This document shows, in pieces, positions 9,629-18,192 of a stretch of DNA of 64,000 bases. This DNA comes from Roseibium limicola (lineage in GTDB: Bacteria; Pseudomonadota; Alphaproteobacteria; Rhizobiales; Stappiaceae). The stretch is taken from positions 186,001 to 250,000 of the forward strand of contig NZ_JAFLNF010000005.1 of the NCBI RefSeq assembly GCF_017313085.1. The letters are read 5' to 3'. Numbering within the stretch: position 1 is the stretch's first letter; every line of letters starts with the position of its first letter. The notes beneath the pieces were generated by a model. The model made no database searches, had not been told where the DNA came from, and worked only from the letters and a program-made list of their open reading frames with translations. A program made the translations under genes and the position numbers.

Positions 9629-9673
9629 CAGGCAATCGGCAGAGCGAAACGTCTTCGCCTTGCCGATTGCCTG
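9629..9673 (-). terminator. Long hairpin just downstream of pcaF (no U-run)
   Basis: The 13-bp perfect arms 9629-9641 and 9661-9673 enclose a smaller inner stem (GCGAA/TTCGC). The hairpin starts 4 bp after the pcaF stop. There is no T-run beyond the stem on the minus strand, so it may protect the 3' end of the transcript or act as a Rho-linked pause more than as a classic terminator. Confidence 0.55.
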
Positions 9674-9677
9674 AAGA

Positions 9678-10886
9678 TCAGACGCCTTCCAGAGCGATGG
9701 AAATGCCTTGGCCGACACCGATGCACATGGTCGCAAGGGCGAGTTTGCCACCGCGCTTTTTCAATTCCAGTGCTGCCGTGCCGGTGATGCGCGCACCTGA
9801 TGCGCCGAGCGGATGGCCAAGCGCAATGGCGCCGCCATTCGGGTTGATATAGTCCGCAGACTCGTCAAGACCCAGATCACGCAGCACCGCGATGCCCTGC
9901 GAGGCAAAGGCCTCGTTCAGTTCGATCAGGTCGAAGTCTTTCGGGGCAATGCCGATGCGCTGGCACAGCTTGCGGGTTGCCGGAGCCGGACCGATGCCCA
10001 TGATGCGTGGTGGAACACCGGCTGAAGCTCCTGCAACGATCCGGGCAATCGGCGTCAAGCCGTATTTCTTGACGGCCTCTTCAGAGGCAATGATCAGCGC
10101 TGCCGCTCCGTCGTTGACGCCGGAAGCGTTGCCGGCCGTCACCGAGCCGCCATCACGGAAAGGTGCCCGCAGCTTGGCGAGCGCTTCCAGTGTTGTGCTC
10201 GGGCGGGGATGTTCATCCGTGTCGAAGATGATCGGATCGCCCTTGCGCTGCGGAATGGTAACCGGCACGATTTCTTCCGCCAGGCGACCATTTGCCAATG
10301 CTTTGCCAGCCTTTTGCTGGGAGCGGAAAGCGAAGGCATCCTGATCTTCGCGCGAGATGTTGAAATCCTCGGCGACGTTCTCACCGGTCTCCGGCATGCT
10401 GTCGACACCATACTGCTTCTTCATCAGGGGATTGATGAAGCGCCAGCCAATGGTGGTGTCTTCAATGGAGTTGGCGCGAGAGAAGGCAGTTTCAGCCTTT
10501 GGCATGACAAACGGTGCGCGTGACATGTTTTCCACGCCACCCGCCACGATCAGATCGGCCTGACCAGCAATGATTGCCCGCGACGCAGTGATGATGGCAT
10601 CCATCCCAGATCCGCACAGGCGGTTCATCGTCGTGCCGGGAACGACGTCCGGCAGACCGGCCAGAAGCGCCGACATACGGGCGACGTTGCGGTTGTCTTC
10701 GCCGGCCTGGTTGGCACAGCCGTAGATGACTTCATCCACAGCGGTCCAGTCCACGCCCGCGTTGCGTTCCATCAAGGCGCTCAGAGGGATCGCGCCGAGA
10801 TCGTCGGCACGCACGGAGGACAGCGACCCGCCGAAACGGCCGATCGGAGTGCGGATGTAGTCGCAGATATAAGCGTGCTTCATCAT
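9678..10886 (-). CDS. pcaF: 3-oxoadipyl-CoA thiolase (beta-ketoadipyl-CoA thiolase)
   Basis: A 402-residue thiolase that splits 3-oxoadipyl-CoA into succinyl-CoA and acetyl-CoA, the last step of the pathway. The nucleophile Cys91 lies in MNRLCGSGMDA. The active-site His is in ALGHPLGASGAR and the second Cys in MCIGVGQG near the C-terminus. The DYIRTPIGRFGG start is typical of the PcaF/PaaE group and not of acetoacetyl-CoA thiolases. It follows pcaJ by 8 bp on the same strand, so pcaI-pcaJ-pcaF form one unit. Confidence 0.94.
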   Translation of the reverse strand: MMKHAYICDYIRTPIGRFGGSLSSVRADDLGAIPLSALMERNAGVDWTAVDEVIYGCANQAGEDNRNVARMSALLAGLPDVVPGTTMNRLCGSGMDAIITASRAIIAGQADLIVAGGVENMSRAPFVMPKAETAFSRANSIEDTTIGWRFINPLMKKQYGVDSMPETGENVAEDFNISREDQDAFAFRSQQKAGKALANGRLAEEIVPVTIPQRKGDPIIFDTDEHPRPSTTLEALAKLRAPFRDGGSVTAGNASGVNDGAAALIIASEEAVKKYGLTPIARIVAGASAGVPPRIMGIGPAPATRKLCQRIGIAPKDFDLIELNEAFASQGIAVLRDLGLDESADYINPNGGAIALGHPLGASGARITGTAALELKKRGGKLALATMCIGVGQGISIALEGV

Positions 10887-10894
10887 CTGTTTCC

Positions 10895-11665
10895 TTAGTT
10901 TCCCGAATGCGCGGCTTTGGTCCGGGCATGCAGATCACGCAGCACTTCCAGCTCTTCGGCAGTCGGCAGGGGTGTTTCTGATAGCTCGGCGGCGAACTTG
11001 GCCTTCCAGCCGACGGTCTCGGCGACCTGTTCCCGTGTCGCGCCCTGATGTAGGGAGGTAACAGTGAATTCCTTGGTCTCCGGATCCGGTTCCCAGATCG
11101 CCAGATCGGTGATCAGACGGCTCGGGCCCTTCGTTGTGACGCCCTTGTCGGCACGGTCCGTTCCGCCCGTGCCATGGCCCAGCGAAGTAATAAAGTCGAG
11201 TTTGTCGACGAAGCCGCGCAATGACTGCTTCATGGTGATGAAGATCTCGCCACATGAGACGGCAATTTCAGGTGCACCGCCGCCACCTGGCAGGCGGACC
11301 TTCGGATTGTCGTAGTCTCCAACGACGGTCGTGTTGATGTTGCCGAACTTGTCGAGCTGAGCGCCCCCAAGGAAGCCAACGGTTATGCGTCCACCTTGCA
11401 GCCAGTAGCGGAACATCTCCGGCACGGACACAGTGGTCACTGCGGTGTCGCAAAGCTCGCCGTCACCAATCGACAGAGGCAGAACGTCTGGAGCTGTGCC
11501 GATGGTGCCGCTCTCGTAGATCAGTGTGATGTCTGGCGCATGGGTCAGTCGTGCGAGGTTGCAGGCGGCCGAAGGCGCGCCGATGCCGACGAAACAGACG
11601 TCGGAGTTCTTCAGGGCCCGGGCAGCTGCTACGGTCATCATCTCGGTAGAGGTGAAATTGGTCAT
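10895..11665 (-). CDS. pcaJ: 3-oxoadipate CoA-transferase, subunit B
   Basis: A 256-residue class I CoA-transferase beta subunit. With PcaI it moves CoA from succinyl-CoA to 3-oxoadipate. The catalytic glutamate motif LIYESGTIG is at about residues 49-57. GGAQLDKFGNINTT and the glycine-rich LPGGGGAPEIA follow. It is longer than the Pseudomonas PcaJ (about 213 aa) and resembles the glutaconate CoA-transferase type of subunit, a variant also used for 3-oxoadipate in other bacteria. It lies between pcaI and pcaF with spacings of 10 and 8 bp, which supports the pathway assignment. Confidence 0.88.
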   Translation of the reverse strand: MTNFTSTEMMTVAAARALKNSDVCFVGIGAPSAACNLARLTHAPDITLIYESGTIGTAPDVLPLSIGDGELCDTAVTTVSVPEMFRYWLQGGRITVGFLGGAQLDKFGNINTTVVGDYDNPKVRLPGGGGAPEIAVSCGEIFITMKQSLRGFVDKLDFITSLGHGTGGTDRADKGVTTKGPSRLITDLAIWEPDPETKEFTVTSLHQGATREQVAETVGWKAKFAAELSETPLPTAEELEVLRDLHARTKAAHSGN

Positions 11666-11675
11666 GGCTCTCTCC

Positions 11676-12533
11676 TCAACCTTGGACTTTCAGATGGGCA
11701 ACGCGCTTGGCGAAGATCTCCGGCGTTTCGTTCATGACGTGCTCGCGCATCCACTCCATGAAAACTTCGCGATCAGCGGAAATCTTGTCCCATTCCAGAT
11801 AGGAAGCATTGTCGCGGGCATAGTAGCCCTGGGTGTAGGAGGGATGCGACCCACCTGGCACCTTGGCGACGGATGTCACGGTCCAGCACGGCAGAACGGT
11901 CGCATTGGGATGCACATCGTCGAAATCGTCGACGATTTCTTCAACAGTCACGATGGAGCGCTTGGCGGACAGTACGGCTTCCTTCTGGACGCCCGTGATG
12001 CCCTCGATCAGCACATCACCCTTTTTCGTCGCCTTCTGCGCATGGATCACAGCGACATCGGGACGGTGTGCCGGAACGGCAGCCAGTTCTTCGCCAGTGA
12101 AGGGGCAGTTAACGAACTTGATGTTCGGATTGACGCGGACCAGCTCGGCGCCACGGTAGCCGCGGAAAATCGCGCAAGGCAGGCCGGCAGCCCCAGCCTC
12201 ATATGCATTGGCCATCGCTGCGTGGCTGTGCTCCTCGATCTCCAACGCGCGGGGCCACTGGTTTTCGACAGCATCGCGCATCCGGCGCAAAAGGCCGACG
12301 CCCGGATTTCCGGCGAACGAGAAAACAAGTTTCTTGACGGCACCCATCCCGATCATCTGGTCGTAGATGATGTCCGGGGTCATGCGGATCACGGTCAGGT
12401 CCTTGCGGCCCTGGCGCAACGTTTCATGCGCGGCGGCGTGCGGAATGAGGTGGGTGAAACCTTCAAAGGCGACGGTATCGCCGTCCTTGATGTTTTCAGC
12501 GACCGCCTCGGAGAGAGACTGAATTTTCGCCAT
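11676..12533 (-). CDS. pcaI: 3-oxoadipate CoA-transferase, subunit A
   Basis: A 285-residue alpha subunit of the class I CoA-transferase. It begins with the coenzyme A-binding part (IKDGDTVAFEGFTHLIPHAA) and carries a central FSFAGNPGVGLLRRM glycine motif. It is clearly larger than the Pseudomonas-type PcaI (about 228 aa) and looks like the GctA-type subunit, as its partner does. The ribosome-binding site is weak (AGAAAAC before the ATG). A perfect 10-bp hairpin lies in the 117-bp gap behind pcaG, so read-through from pcaDCHG may be reduced. Pathway context makes 3-oxoadipate the likely substrate. Confidence 0.87.
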   Translation of the reverse strand: MAKIQSLSEAVAENIKDGDTVAFEGFTHLIPHAAAHETLRQGRKDLTVIRMTPDIIYDQMIGMGAVKKLVFSFAGNPGVGLLRRMRDAVENQWPRALEIEEHSHAAMANAYEAGAAGLPCAIFRGYRGAELVRVNPNIKFVNCPFTGEELAAVPAHRPDVAVIHAQKATKKGDVLIEGITGVQKEAVLSAKRSIVTVEEIVDDFDDVHPNATVLPCWTVTSVAKVPGGSHPSYTQGYYARDNASYLEWDKISADREVFMEWMREHVMNETPEIFAKRVAHLKVQG

Positions 12534-12560
12534 GTTTTCTACTCGTCTGTTTCACGAATG

Positions 12561-12585
12561 TGGCCCGTGCAGATCGCACGGGCCA
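12561..12585. repeat. Hairpin between pcaG and pcaI
   Basis: TGGCCCGTGC (12561-12570) pairs perfectly with 12576-12585 around a 5-nt loop. There is no U-run. It lies in the 117-bp spacer between pcaG and pcaI. It may mark the boundary of two transcripts or stabilise processed mRNA ends. Confidence 0.55.
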
Positions 12586-12650
12586 TTGGGCAGGAAGGGG
12601 ATCACGAGAAGCTGTCGGCAGGTATACCGGCTCTTGGCTCGCGGTGCTTT

Positions 12651-13277
12651 TCATATGTCGAAAAACACCGTTTCGTTGTCGCCCTGCAAATAGATGTCGA
12701 ATGTGTAGACCACTTCGCCGTCCGCCTCGTTGCGCTTGGCAATCAGGGTCTGACGTCGCTCCACAAGCTCGATGCCGTTAAGAACGGGGTCTGTCGCATT
12801 GGCCGTTGTTTCATCGCTGAAATAAACGCGTGTACTGAGGCCGATATTGATGCCGCGGGACACGATCCAGAGACTTATGTGTGGTGCTTGGACAGCGCCG
12901 TTGCGCCCGGGAACCTTGCCGGGCTTGATTGTTTTCAGCTGGTAGACGCCGGTGTCGAAGTCGGAGCAGATCCGGCCCCAGCCACGAAAATTGTCTTCAA
13001 TCTCCTTGGCTTGGAAATCTTCCGGATGGTTGTATTTGCCCTCGGAATTGGCCTGCCAGCTCTCCAGCAACACATCGCGAATCGGCGTGCCTGATCCGTC
13101 AAACACACGACCCTGCAAGGTGATCCGCTCGCCCTTGGTGTCCGGGCCGACGATCTCGTTGGAGAAGTTGTTCTCGAAGATGTCGAAGCCCGCATAGGAC
13201 GGCGCAAGGCCGATGTGGACGTAAGGCCCGGCCGTCTGGCTTGGCGTTTCCTTCAACATGTGAAGTGGCTGTACCAT
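12651..13277 (-). CDS. pcaG: Protocatechuate 3,4-dioxygenase, alpha subunit
   Basis: A 208-residue alpha subunit of the non-haem Fe(III) intradiol dioxygenase that opens protocatechuate to beta-carboxy-cis,cis-muconate. Shared fold motifs are visible: QTAGPYVHIGLAP at the start, RDVLLESWQANSEGKYNHPE, and the degenerate metal region GAVQAPHISLWIVSRGIN, which lacks the ligand set kept in the beta subunit, as expected. It starts 3 bp after pcaH, the usual tight H-G pairing. Confidence 0.95.
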   Translation of the reverse strand: MVQPLHMLKETPSQTAGPYVHIGLAPSYAGFDIFENNFSNEIVGPDTKGERITLQGRVFDGSGTPIRDVLLESWQANSEGKYNHPEDFQAKEIEDNFRGWGRICSDFDTGVYQLKTIKPGKVPGRNGAVQAPHISLWIVSRGINIGLSTRVYFSDETTANATDPVLNGIELVERRQTLIAKRNEADGEVVYTFDIYLQGDNETVFFDI

Positions 13278-13280
13278 GGC

Positions 13281-14144
<864 letters not shown>

Positions 14145-14537
14145 TCAGTCGGCTTGCATGCCGGCCAGGGTTTCCTTGGCGATCTTGATCGCCGTGTTGG
14201 CTGCCGGGACACCGGCGTAGATTGCCACATGCATCAGCAATTCACGGATGTCCTCTGCCGTCGCGCCAGTCTGGGCCGTGGCGCGCACATGCATGGCGAA
14301 TTCCTCGTGGTGGCCGAGACCGGCCAGCAGAGCGAGCGTCACGATAGAACGCTCGCGCTTGGAAAATGTGTCGTCCGACCAGACCGTGCCCCAGGCACTT
14401 TCAGTGATCAGCGTCTGAAAGTCGGTGTCAAAGTCGGTCATGTTAGCGCCGGCGCGGTCAACATGGGCATCGCCCAGGACGCTGCGTCGGGTCGCCAGGC
14501 CGGTATCATAGCGGGAGCCGGGGGCACGTTCAGACAA
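14145..14537 (-). CDS. pcaC: 4-carboxymuconolactone decarboxylase
   Basis: A 130-residue CMD-family protein. It removes CO2 from gamma-carboxymuconolactone to give the 3-oxoadipate enol-lactone. The family signature LALLAGLGHHEEFAMHVRAT (about 68-87), with catalytic-site Glu and His, is intact, followed by TAEDIRELLMHVAIYAGVPA. Length is normal for a stand-alone PcaC; it is not fused to PcaD. Its start overlaps the pcaD end by 8 bp, pointing to translational coupling. Confidence 0.95.
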   Translation of the reverse strand: MSERAPGSRYDTGLATRRSVLGDAHVDRAGANMTDFDTDFQTLITESAWGTVWSDDTFSKRERSIVTLALLAGLGHHEEFAMHVRATAQTGATAEDIRELLMHVAIYAGVPAANTAIKIAKETLAGMQAD

Positions 14538-15324
14538 TGGTTTTCTCCTGAAGGAATTTTGTTATTTTGGTTGCGACCTGATCGGGAAACTCGACACAGG
14601 GAAGATGTCCGGCGCCAGCAATCTCGGCGTATGTCGCGTTCTTGATCAGCGCTGCTGTCGCCTTGACCAGGTCGGTCGGTGTCGAGCCATCCTCGGAGCC
14701 GCACATGCAGAGAACCGGCAGCGTTAGAGCGCTGGTGGCCTGCGTGAAGTCCGTGTCGCGGATTGCAGCGCAGGTGCCAAGATATCCGTCCTTGGTGGTC
14801 CGTGTCAGCATTGCTCGCCATCCGGCAAGGTCCTGCGGCCGGTTGGCGCGGAAATCTGCTGAGAACCATCGCTCCAGAATGGGCTCGCTCAAGGCGGCAA
14901 TCCCACCGTCTTCAATGGCGGCCATGCGAGAGCCCCACATCTCGGGGGTGCCGATCTTGGCGGCAGTGTCCATCAGCACCAGCGCGTGCACAAGGTCTGG
15001 ACGCTTGTGCGCCAGCCCCTGGGCGATCTGGCCACCGACCGACAAGCCGATGAAGATCGTCTGTGAAAGACCGAGTTCATCCAGTAGGCCGGCCACATCG
15101 TCCACGAGGGTCGACATCTTGTAAGGGGCGGGGGTAGCCTCGCTCAGCCCATGGCCGCGCTTGTCATAACATACCATCCGGAAGCGACCGGAAAAGTGCT
15201 TCTCGATCCCGTCCCATACACGCAGATCGGTGCCCAGCGAATTGGAGAACACCATTGTCGGCAGGTCTGCTTCACCGGTATCCGTATAATGGAGATATAG
15301 GCCGTTGGCCTTGACCATCTTCAT
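14530..15324 (-). CDS. pcaD: 3-oxoadipate enol-lactonase
   Basis: A 264-residue alpha/beta hydrolase from the ATG at 15324, which has GGAGGG 7 bp upstream; a GTG 15 bp further up is less likely. It hydrolyses the enol-lactone to 3-oxoadipate. The oxyanion segment FSNSLGTDLRVWD (about 28-40), the nucleophile elbow IGLSVGGQ, the acid CGSEDGSTP and the base AGAGHLP are all visible. It is the first gene of the minus-strand pca unit and is divergent from pcaQ, as in Agrobacterium and Sinorhizobium. Confidence 0.95.
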   Translation of the reverse strand: MKMVKANGLYLHYTDTGEADLPTMVFSNSLGTDLRVWDGIEKHFSGRFRMVCYDKRGHGLSEATPAPYKMSTLVDDVAGLLDELGLSQTIFIGLSVGGQIAQGLAHKRPDLVHALVLMDTAAKIGTPEMWGSRMAAIEDGGIAALSEPILERWFSADFRANRPQDLAGWRAMLTRTTKDGYLGTCAAIRDTDFTQATSALTLPVLCMCGSEDGSTPTDLVKATAALIKNATYAEIAGAGHLPCVEFPDQVATKITKFLQEKTIV

Positions 15325-15457
15325 CGTTGTTCCCTCCACTTGTCCGGGAGCTGTGCCGCGGGCCGCTCACCGGTTCTATTGTATTTAATATTTGACTCTC
15401 ACGTTAGTTATGTAAAATGAGAAATTGATAGAGAACAATAACCAAACGGAATGGCGT
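15325..15457. promoter_or_regulatory. pcaD-pcaQ divergent promoter and likely PcaQ binding region
   Basis: This 133-bp spacer between divergent genes holds an AT-rich core (15377-15440). A degenerate match to the known PcaQ site (ATAACC-N4-GGTTAA) is seen at 15438-15453: ATAACC, AAAC, then GGAATG, so only the left half is good. A second ATAAC half lies on the minus strand at 15407-15411. TTGACT at 15392 could be a -35 for pcaQ. The region is certain as a regulatory spacer; the exact sites are inference. Confidence 0.45.
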
Positions 15458-16384
15458 ATGATCGATCCGCGCGTGAAGTATCGGCATGTGCAGTGTTTTT
15501 TGGAAGTGGCGCGCCGACGCAGCCTTGTCAAAGCGGCTGACGCGTTGACCATTACCCAGCCTGCGGTTTCCAAAACACTTAAGGAGCTGGAGGAAATCCT
15601 CCAGGTGCGCTTGTTCGAGCGCAGTCGCAAGGGTGTCGTCCCGACCCAGTTCGGCGAAGTGTTTCTGCATTACGCTGGCGCCAGCCTGGCGGCGCTGAAG
15701 CAGGGTCTCGACAGTGTTGCGCAAGCTCGCATGTCGGGGGAATCCTATCTCAACGTCGGTGTGCTGCCCAGTGTGGCTGCCCGGATCGTGCCGCAAGCGG
15801 TGGAAGCATTTCAAAGCGAAGGGCTGGAGACAACGCTGACGTTGATCACCGGCCCGAACACCCTGTTGCTCAGCAGGTTGCGCGGCGGAGAATTGGATCT
15901 GGTGGTGGGGCGATTGTCCGATCCCGAGCAGATGGCCGGGCTCTCTTTTACGCATCTTTATTCGGAAAGTGTCTCCTTCGTCGTTCGCAAGGGGCACCCG
16001 ATGCTTGATAATGGGGCGGATGATCTGTCCCGCATCGTCGATTATCCCGTGCTTTATCCGACCAAGGAGGCAATCATCCGGTCCTATGTGGAGCGGCTTT
16101 TGATTGCTCAGGGCATCACCCGTTTGCCGAAACGGATCGAGACGATTTCCAACAGTTTTGGTCGAACTTATACTTTGGGGACGGATGCGGTCTGGATCAT
16201 CTCCAGTGGTGTGGTTTCCCGCGATGTCGCCAATGGGGAATTGGTGGAACTGCCGTTGGAAACAGCCGAAACAACCGGGCCGGTGGGCCTGACCACACGG
16301 GCTGACGCAGCGCCGACCCCAGCTTTGCTCGTTTTCCAGAACGCGTTGCGGCAAGCGGCCAAATCAGTGCCGGTCAAAAAGTAA
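15458..16384 (+). CDS. pcaQ: LysR-family activator of the protocatechuate genes
   Basis: A 308-residue LysR-type regulator from the ATG at 15458; the frame is open to an ATG at 15425. The start IDPRVKYRHVQCFLEVARR is characteristic of PcaQ. The winged helix-turn-helix is SLVKAADALTITQPAVSKTL. An effector-binding domain follows at about 90-300, with GVLPSVAARIVPQAVEAF and VGRLSDPEQMAGL. In Agrobacterium and Sinorhizobium PcaQ activates pcaDCHGB in response to carboxymuconate or the carboxymuconolactone. Divergence from pcaD supports the same role here. It is also the nearest candidate regulator of the downstream TRAP genes. Confidence 0.93.
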   Translation: MIDPRVKYRHVQCFLEVARRRSLVKAADALTITQPAVSKTLKELEEILQVRLFERSRKGVVPTQFGEVFLHYAGASLAALKQGLDSVAQARMSGESYLNVGVLPSVAARIVPQAVEAFQSEGLETTLTLITGPNTLLLSRLRGGELDLVVGRLSDPEQMAGLSFTHLYSESVSFVVRKGHPMLDNGADDLSRIVDYPVLYPTKEAIIRSYVERLLIAQGITRLPKRIETISNSFGRTYTLGTDAVWIISSGVVSRDVANGELVELPLETAETTGPVGLTTRADAAPTPALLVFQNALRQAAKSVPVKK

Positions 16385-16445
16385 TGATTGCTTATGGAAA
16401 AAGATCGAATTTTCCGACGTCTTAGGAATTTGAAGGATCACTTGT

Positions 16446-16460
16446 ATAAGCAATACTTAT
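16446..16460. promoter_or_regulatory. LysR-type operator (T-N11-A palindrome) upstream of dctP
   Basis: ATAAGCAATACTTAT is a perfect 5-5-5 inverted repeat containing T-N11-A, the LysR-type core. A further half copy, ATTGCTTAT, lies at 16387-16395, in inverted orientation. The palindrome is 130 bp upstream of the dctP start and 62 bp past the pcaQ stop. It does not match the published PcaQ consensus well, so the regulator could be PcaQ or another LysR protein. Confidence 0.5.
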
Positions 16461-16589
16461 TCTTGATTGAGGAATCATTATTTTACCTCTCTGCAAGAAT
16501 GACGTAGTTTTTTGATGCAGTTTGACCGGGTTGGAGGGACCTGTAGAAACTCGTTCGGTCGAAATGCCACAACCTTAAGGGAGGTTCTT

Positions 16590-17618
16590 ATGAAACATTT
16601 GCTTTCCGTGGCTGCAGGTCTGTTGACCGCAACCATGATGACAGTGTCTGCCAGTGCGCAGGACGTGACTCTCACCATGCATCACTTCCTCGGCCCGAAA
16701 AGCCCGGCCCAGACGAAGATGATGGAGCCTTGGGCACAGAAGGTCGAAGCTGATTCCGACGGTCGCATCAAGGTCGAGATTTTCCCGTCCATGTCCCTCG
16801 GCGGCAAGCCGCCTGAGCTGTACCGTCAGGTGCGTGACGGCGTTGTGGATATTGTCTGGAGCCTGCTTGGCTACACTCCGGGCGTTTTCCCGCATGCCGA
16901 AGTTTTCGAGCTGCCGACGGTTCACCTTGGCTCTGCCGAGGAAAGCACGATGGCGCTGGTCAACAATTTTGACCTGATCGCAGAAGACTTCGAGGGTTTG
17001 AAGATCATCCTGCTTCACACCCATGGTGGTCAGGCATTCCACATGGTCGACAAGAAGGTCACGTCTCCGGGCGACCTCGAAGGTCTGAAGATCCGGACCC
17101 CGTCACGCGTTGGTGGTTGGAGTCTGGAAGCTCTCGGTGCCGAGCCGGTTGGCATGCCGGTTCCGGATCTGCCGCAGGCGCTGTCCAAGGGCGTCGTTGC
17201 CGGTGCCATGGTGCCGTTCGAAATCGTGCGTCCGCTCAAGCTTCAAGAGCTGACCAAATACACCACCGTTGGAGCAAACGACCTGCGTTTCGGCACGTCC
17301 ATCTTCATGATTGCCATGAACGAAGATCGCTATAACGATCTTCCGGACGATCTGAAAAAGGTCATCGACGACAACTCCATGGGCGCGATTGCTCAGGAAT
17401 ATGGTGCTCTTTGGGATGCCATCGAAGAAGACGGCAAGGGGCTGCGTCGCGAATCCGGTGAACTGATCGAGTTGTCCGAAGAGCAGACTGCTGCGTTTAA
17501 CGACAAGATGCAGCTGGTTGTCGACCGTTGGGTCGAAGAAGCAAACGGCAATGGTCTCGACGGTGCCGGCCTGGTTGAGAAGGCGCGTGCGGCTGTGATG
17601 GCTGAGCATAACAAATAA
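16590..17618 (+). CDS. dctP: TRAP transporter substrate-binding protein (DctP family)
   Basis: A 342-residue periplasmic solute receptor from the ATG at 16590, preceded by AAGGGAGG; an in-frame ATG at 16512 would put 26 odd residues before the signal. A Sec signal peptide of about 24 residues ends at SASA-Q. The DctP fold is clear: HHFLGPKSP, the glycine-rich SMSLGGKPPELYRQV, and the conserved Arg motif GLKIRTPSRVGGWSLEALGA, whose Arg usually grips the ligand carboxylate. It binds a carboxylate and hands it to DctQM. Location next to pcaQ suggests an aromatic acid such as protocatechuate or 4-hydroxybenzoate, which is inference. Confidence 0.92.
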   Translation: MKHLLSVAAGLLTATMMTVSASAQDVTLTMHHFLGPKSPAQTKMMEPWAQKVEADSDGRIKVEIFPSMSLGGKPPELYRQVRDGVVDIVWSLLGYTPGVFPHAEVFELPTVHLGSAEESTMALVNNFDLIAEDFEGLKIILLHTHGGQAFHMVDKKVTSPGDLEGLKIRTPSRVGGWSLEALGAEPVGMPVPDLPQALSKGVVAGAMVPFEIVRPLKLQELTKYTTVGANDLRFGTSIFMIAMNEDRYNDLPDDLKKVIDDNSMGAIAQEYGALWDAIEEDGKGLRRESGELIELSEEQTAAFNDKMQLVVDRWVEEANGNGLDGAGLVEKARAAVMAEHNK

Positions 17619-17645
17619 GCCTGTCTGACAAGGCAATAACAACAG

Positions 17646-17678
17646 GGCGAACGGCATAGAAGTGCCGTTCGCCTTTCT
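17646..17678 (+). terminator. Attenuator-like hairpin between dctP and dctQ
   Basis: GGCGAACGGCA (17646-17656) pairs perfectly over 11 bp with 17663-17673 around a 6-nt loop. TTTCTT follows the stem. It sits in the 76-bp gap between the binding-protein and membrane-subunit genes. It probably ends part of the transcripts, giving more receptor than permease. Confidence 0.75.
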
Positions 17679-17694
17679 TCCAAAAGGCTGAAAT

Positions 17695-18192
17695 ATGCAC
17701 GCGTTTCTGCAACGTATCGCCGGTGGTTGGGCGTTCCTCGGCGGGGTCCTCGTGATCGCGATCGTGCTCGTCACCGCAGTCAATGTTGGCGCTTTTCTTC
17801 TCGACAGTCTCCTCAAGCCGATGGGCATATTCGTGCCAGGGCTTCCCGGTTATGAGGACTTTGTTCGACTTGCTATCAGCGTAGCCGCACTGAGCTTCTT
17901 TCCTTACTGCCAGGTACGTCGAGGCCATGTCTCGGTCGAGCTGTTCGTGCAGCATTTTCCGCCGACGCTTCAGAATATTCTGGATCGCATGTGGCTCCTC
18001 TGCACGGTCTTTGTCGCGCTTTTCCTTGGTTATTGGATGATCCAGGGCATGCTGGAAACACGCGCCGACCACGCCATGACCTCTATTCTCGGTTGGGACG
18101 AGTGGCCCTGGTACATACCAGGCATTATTTCCATGGCACTGTGGGCGCTGGTTTGCCTCATCCAGACGTTTGAAAGGAAAACCCATGGGTGA
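17695..18192 (+). CDS. dctQ: TRAP transporter small permease (DctQ)
   Basis: A 165-residue membrane protein with four predicted helices (about 9-32, 54-75, 95-117 and 135-155), the DctQ layout. The conserved loop LPGYEDFVRLAISVAALSFF followed by CQVRRGHVSVELF matches the family's hallmark (E-x-x-R and hxHVxVELh). It forms the small subunit that couples with the large DctM permease. Its stop overlaps the dctM start by 8 bp, so the two are translationally coupled. Confidence 0.92.
   Translation: MHAFLQRIAGGWAFLGGVLVIAIVLVTAVNVGAFLLDSLLKPMGIFVPGLPGYEDFVRLAISVAALSFFPYCQVRRGHVSVELFVQHFPPTLQNILDRMWLLCTVFVALFLGYWMIQGMLETRADHAMTSILGWDEWPWYIPGIISMALWALVCLIQTFERKTHG

Noticed and set aside
9289-9677. 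Possible insertion sequence in the pca cluster
   Set aside because: The inverted-repeat element has no transposase frame and no clear target duplication; kept as a non-autonomous repeat.
11526-13094. A 522-codon plus-strand open frame across pcaJ, pcaI and pcaG
   Set aside because: It is an antisense shadow of well-recognised enzymes with high-GC codon bias; no family-like sequence.
15404-16354. A 316-codon minus-strand frame over pcaQ
   Set aside because: Shadow of pcaQ; pcaQ has full LysR motifs.
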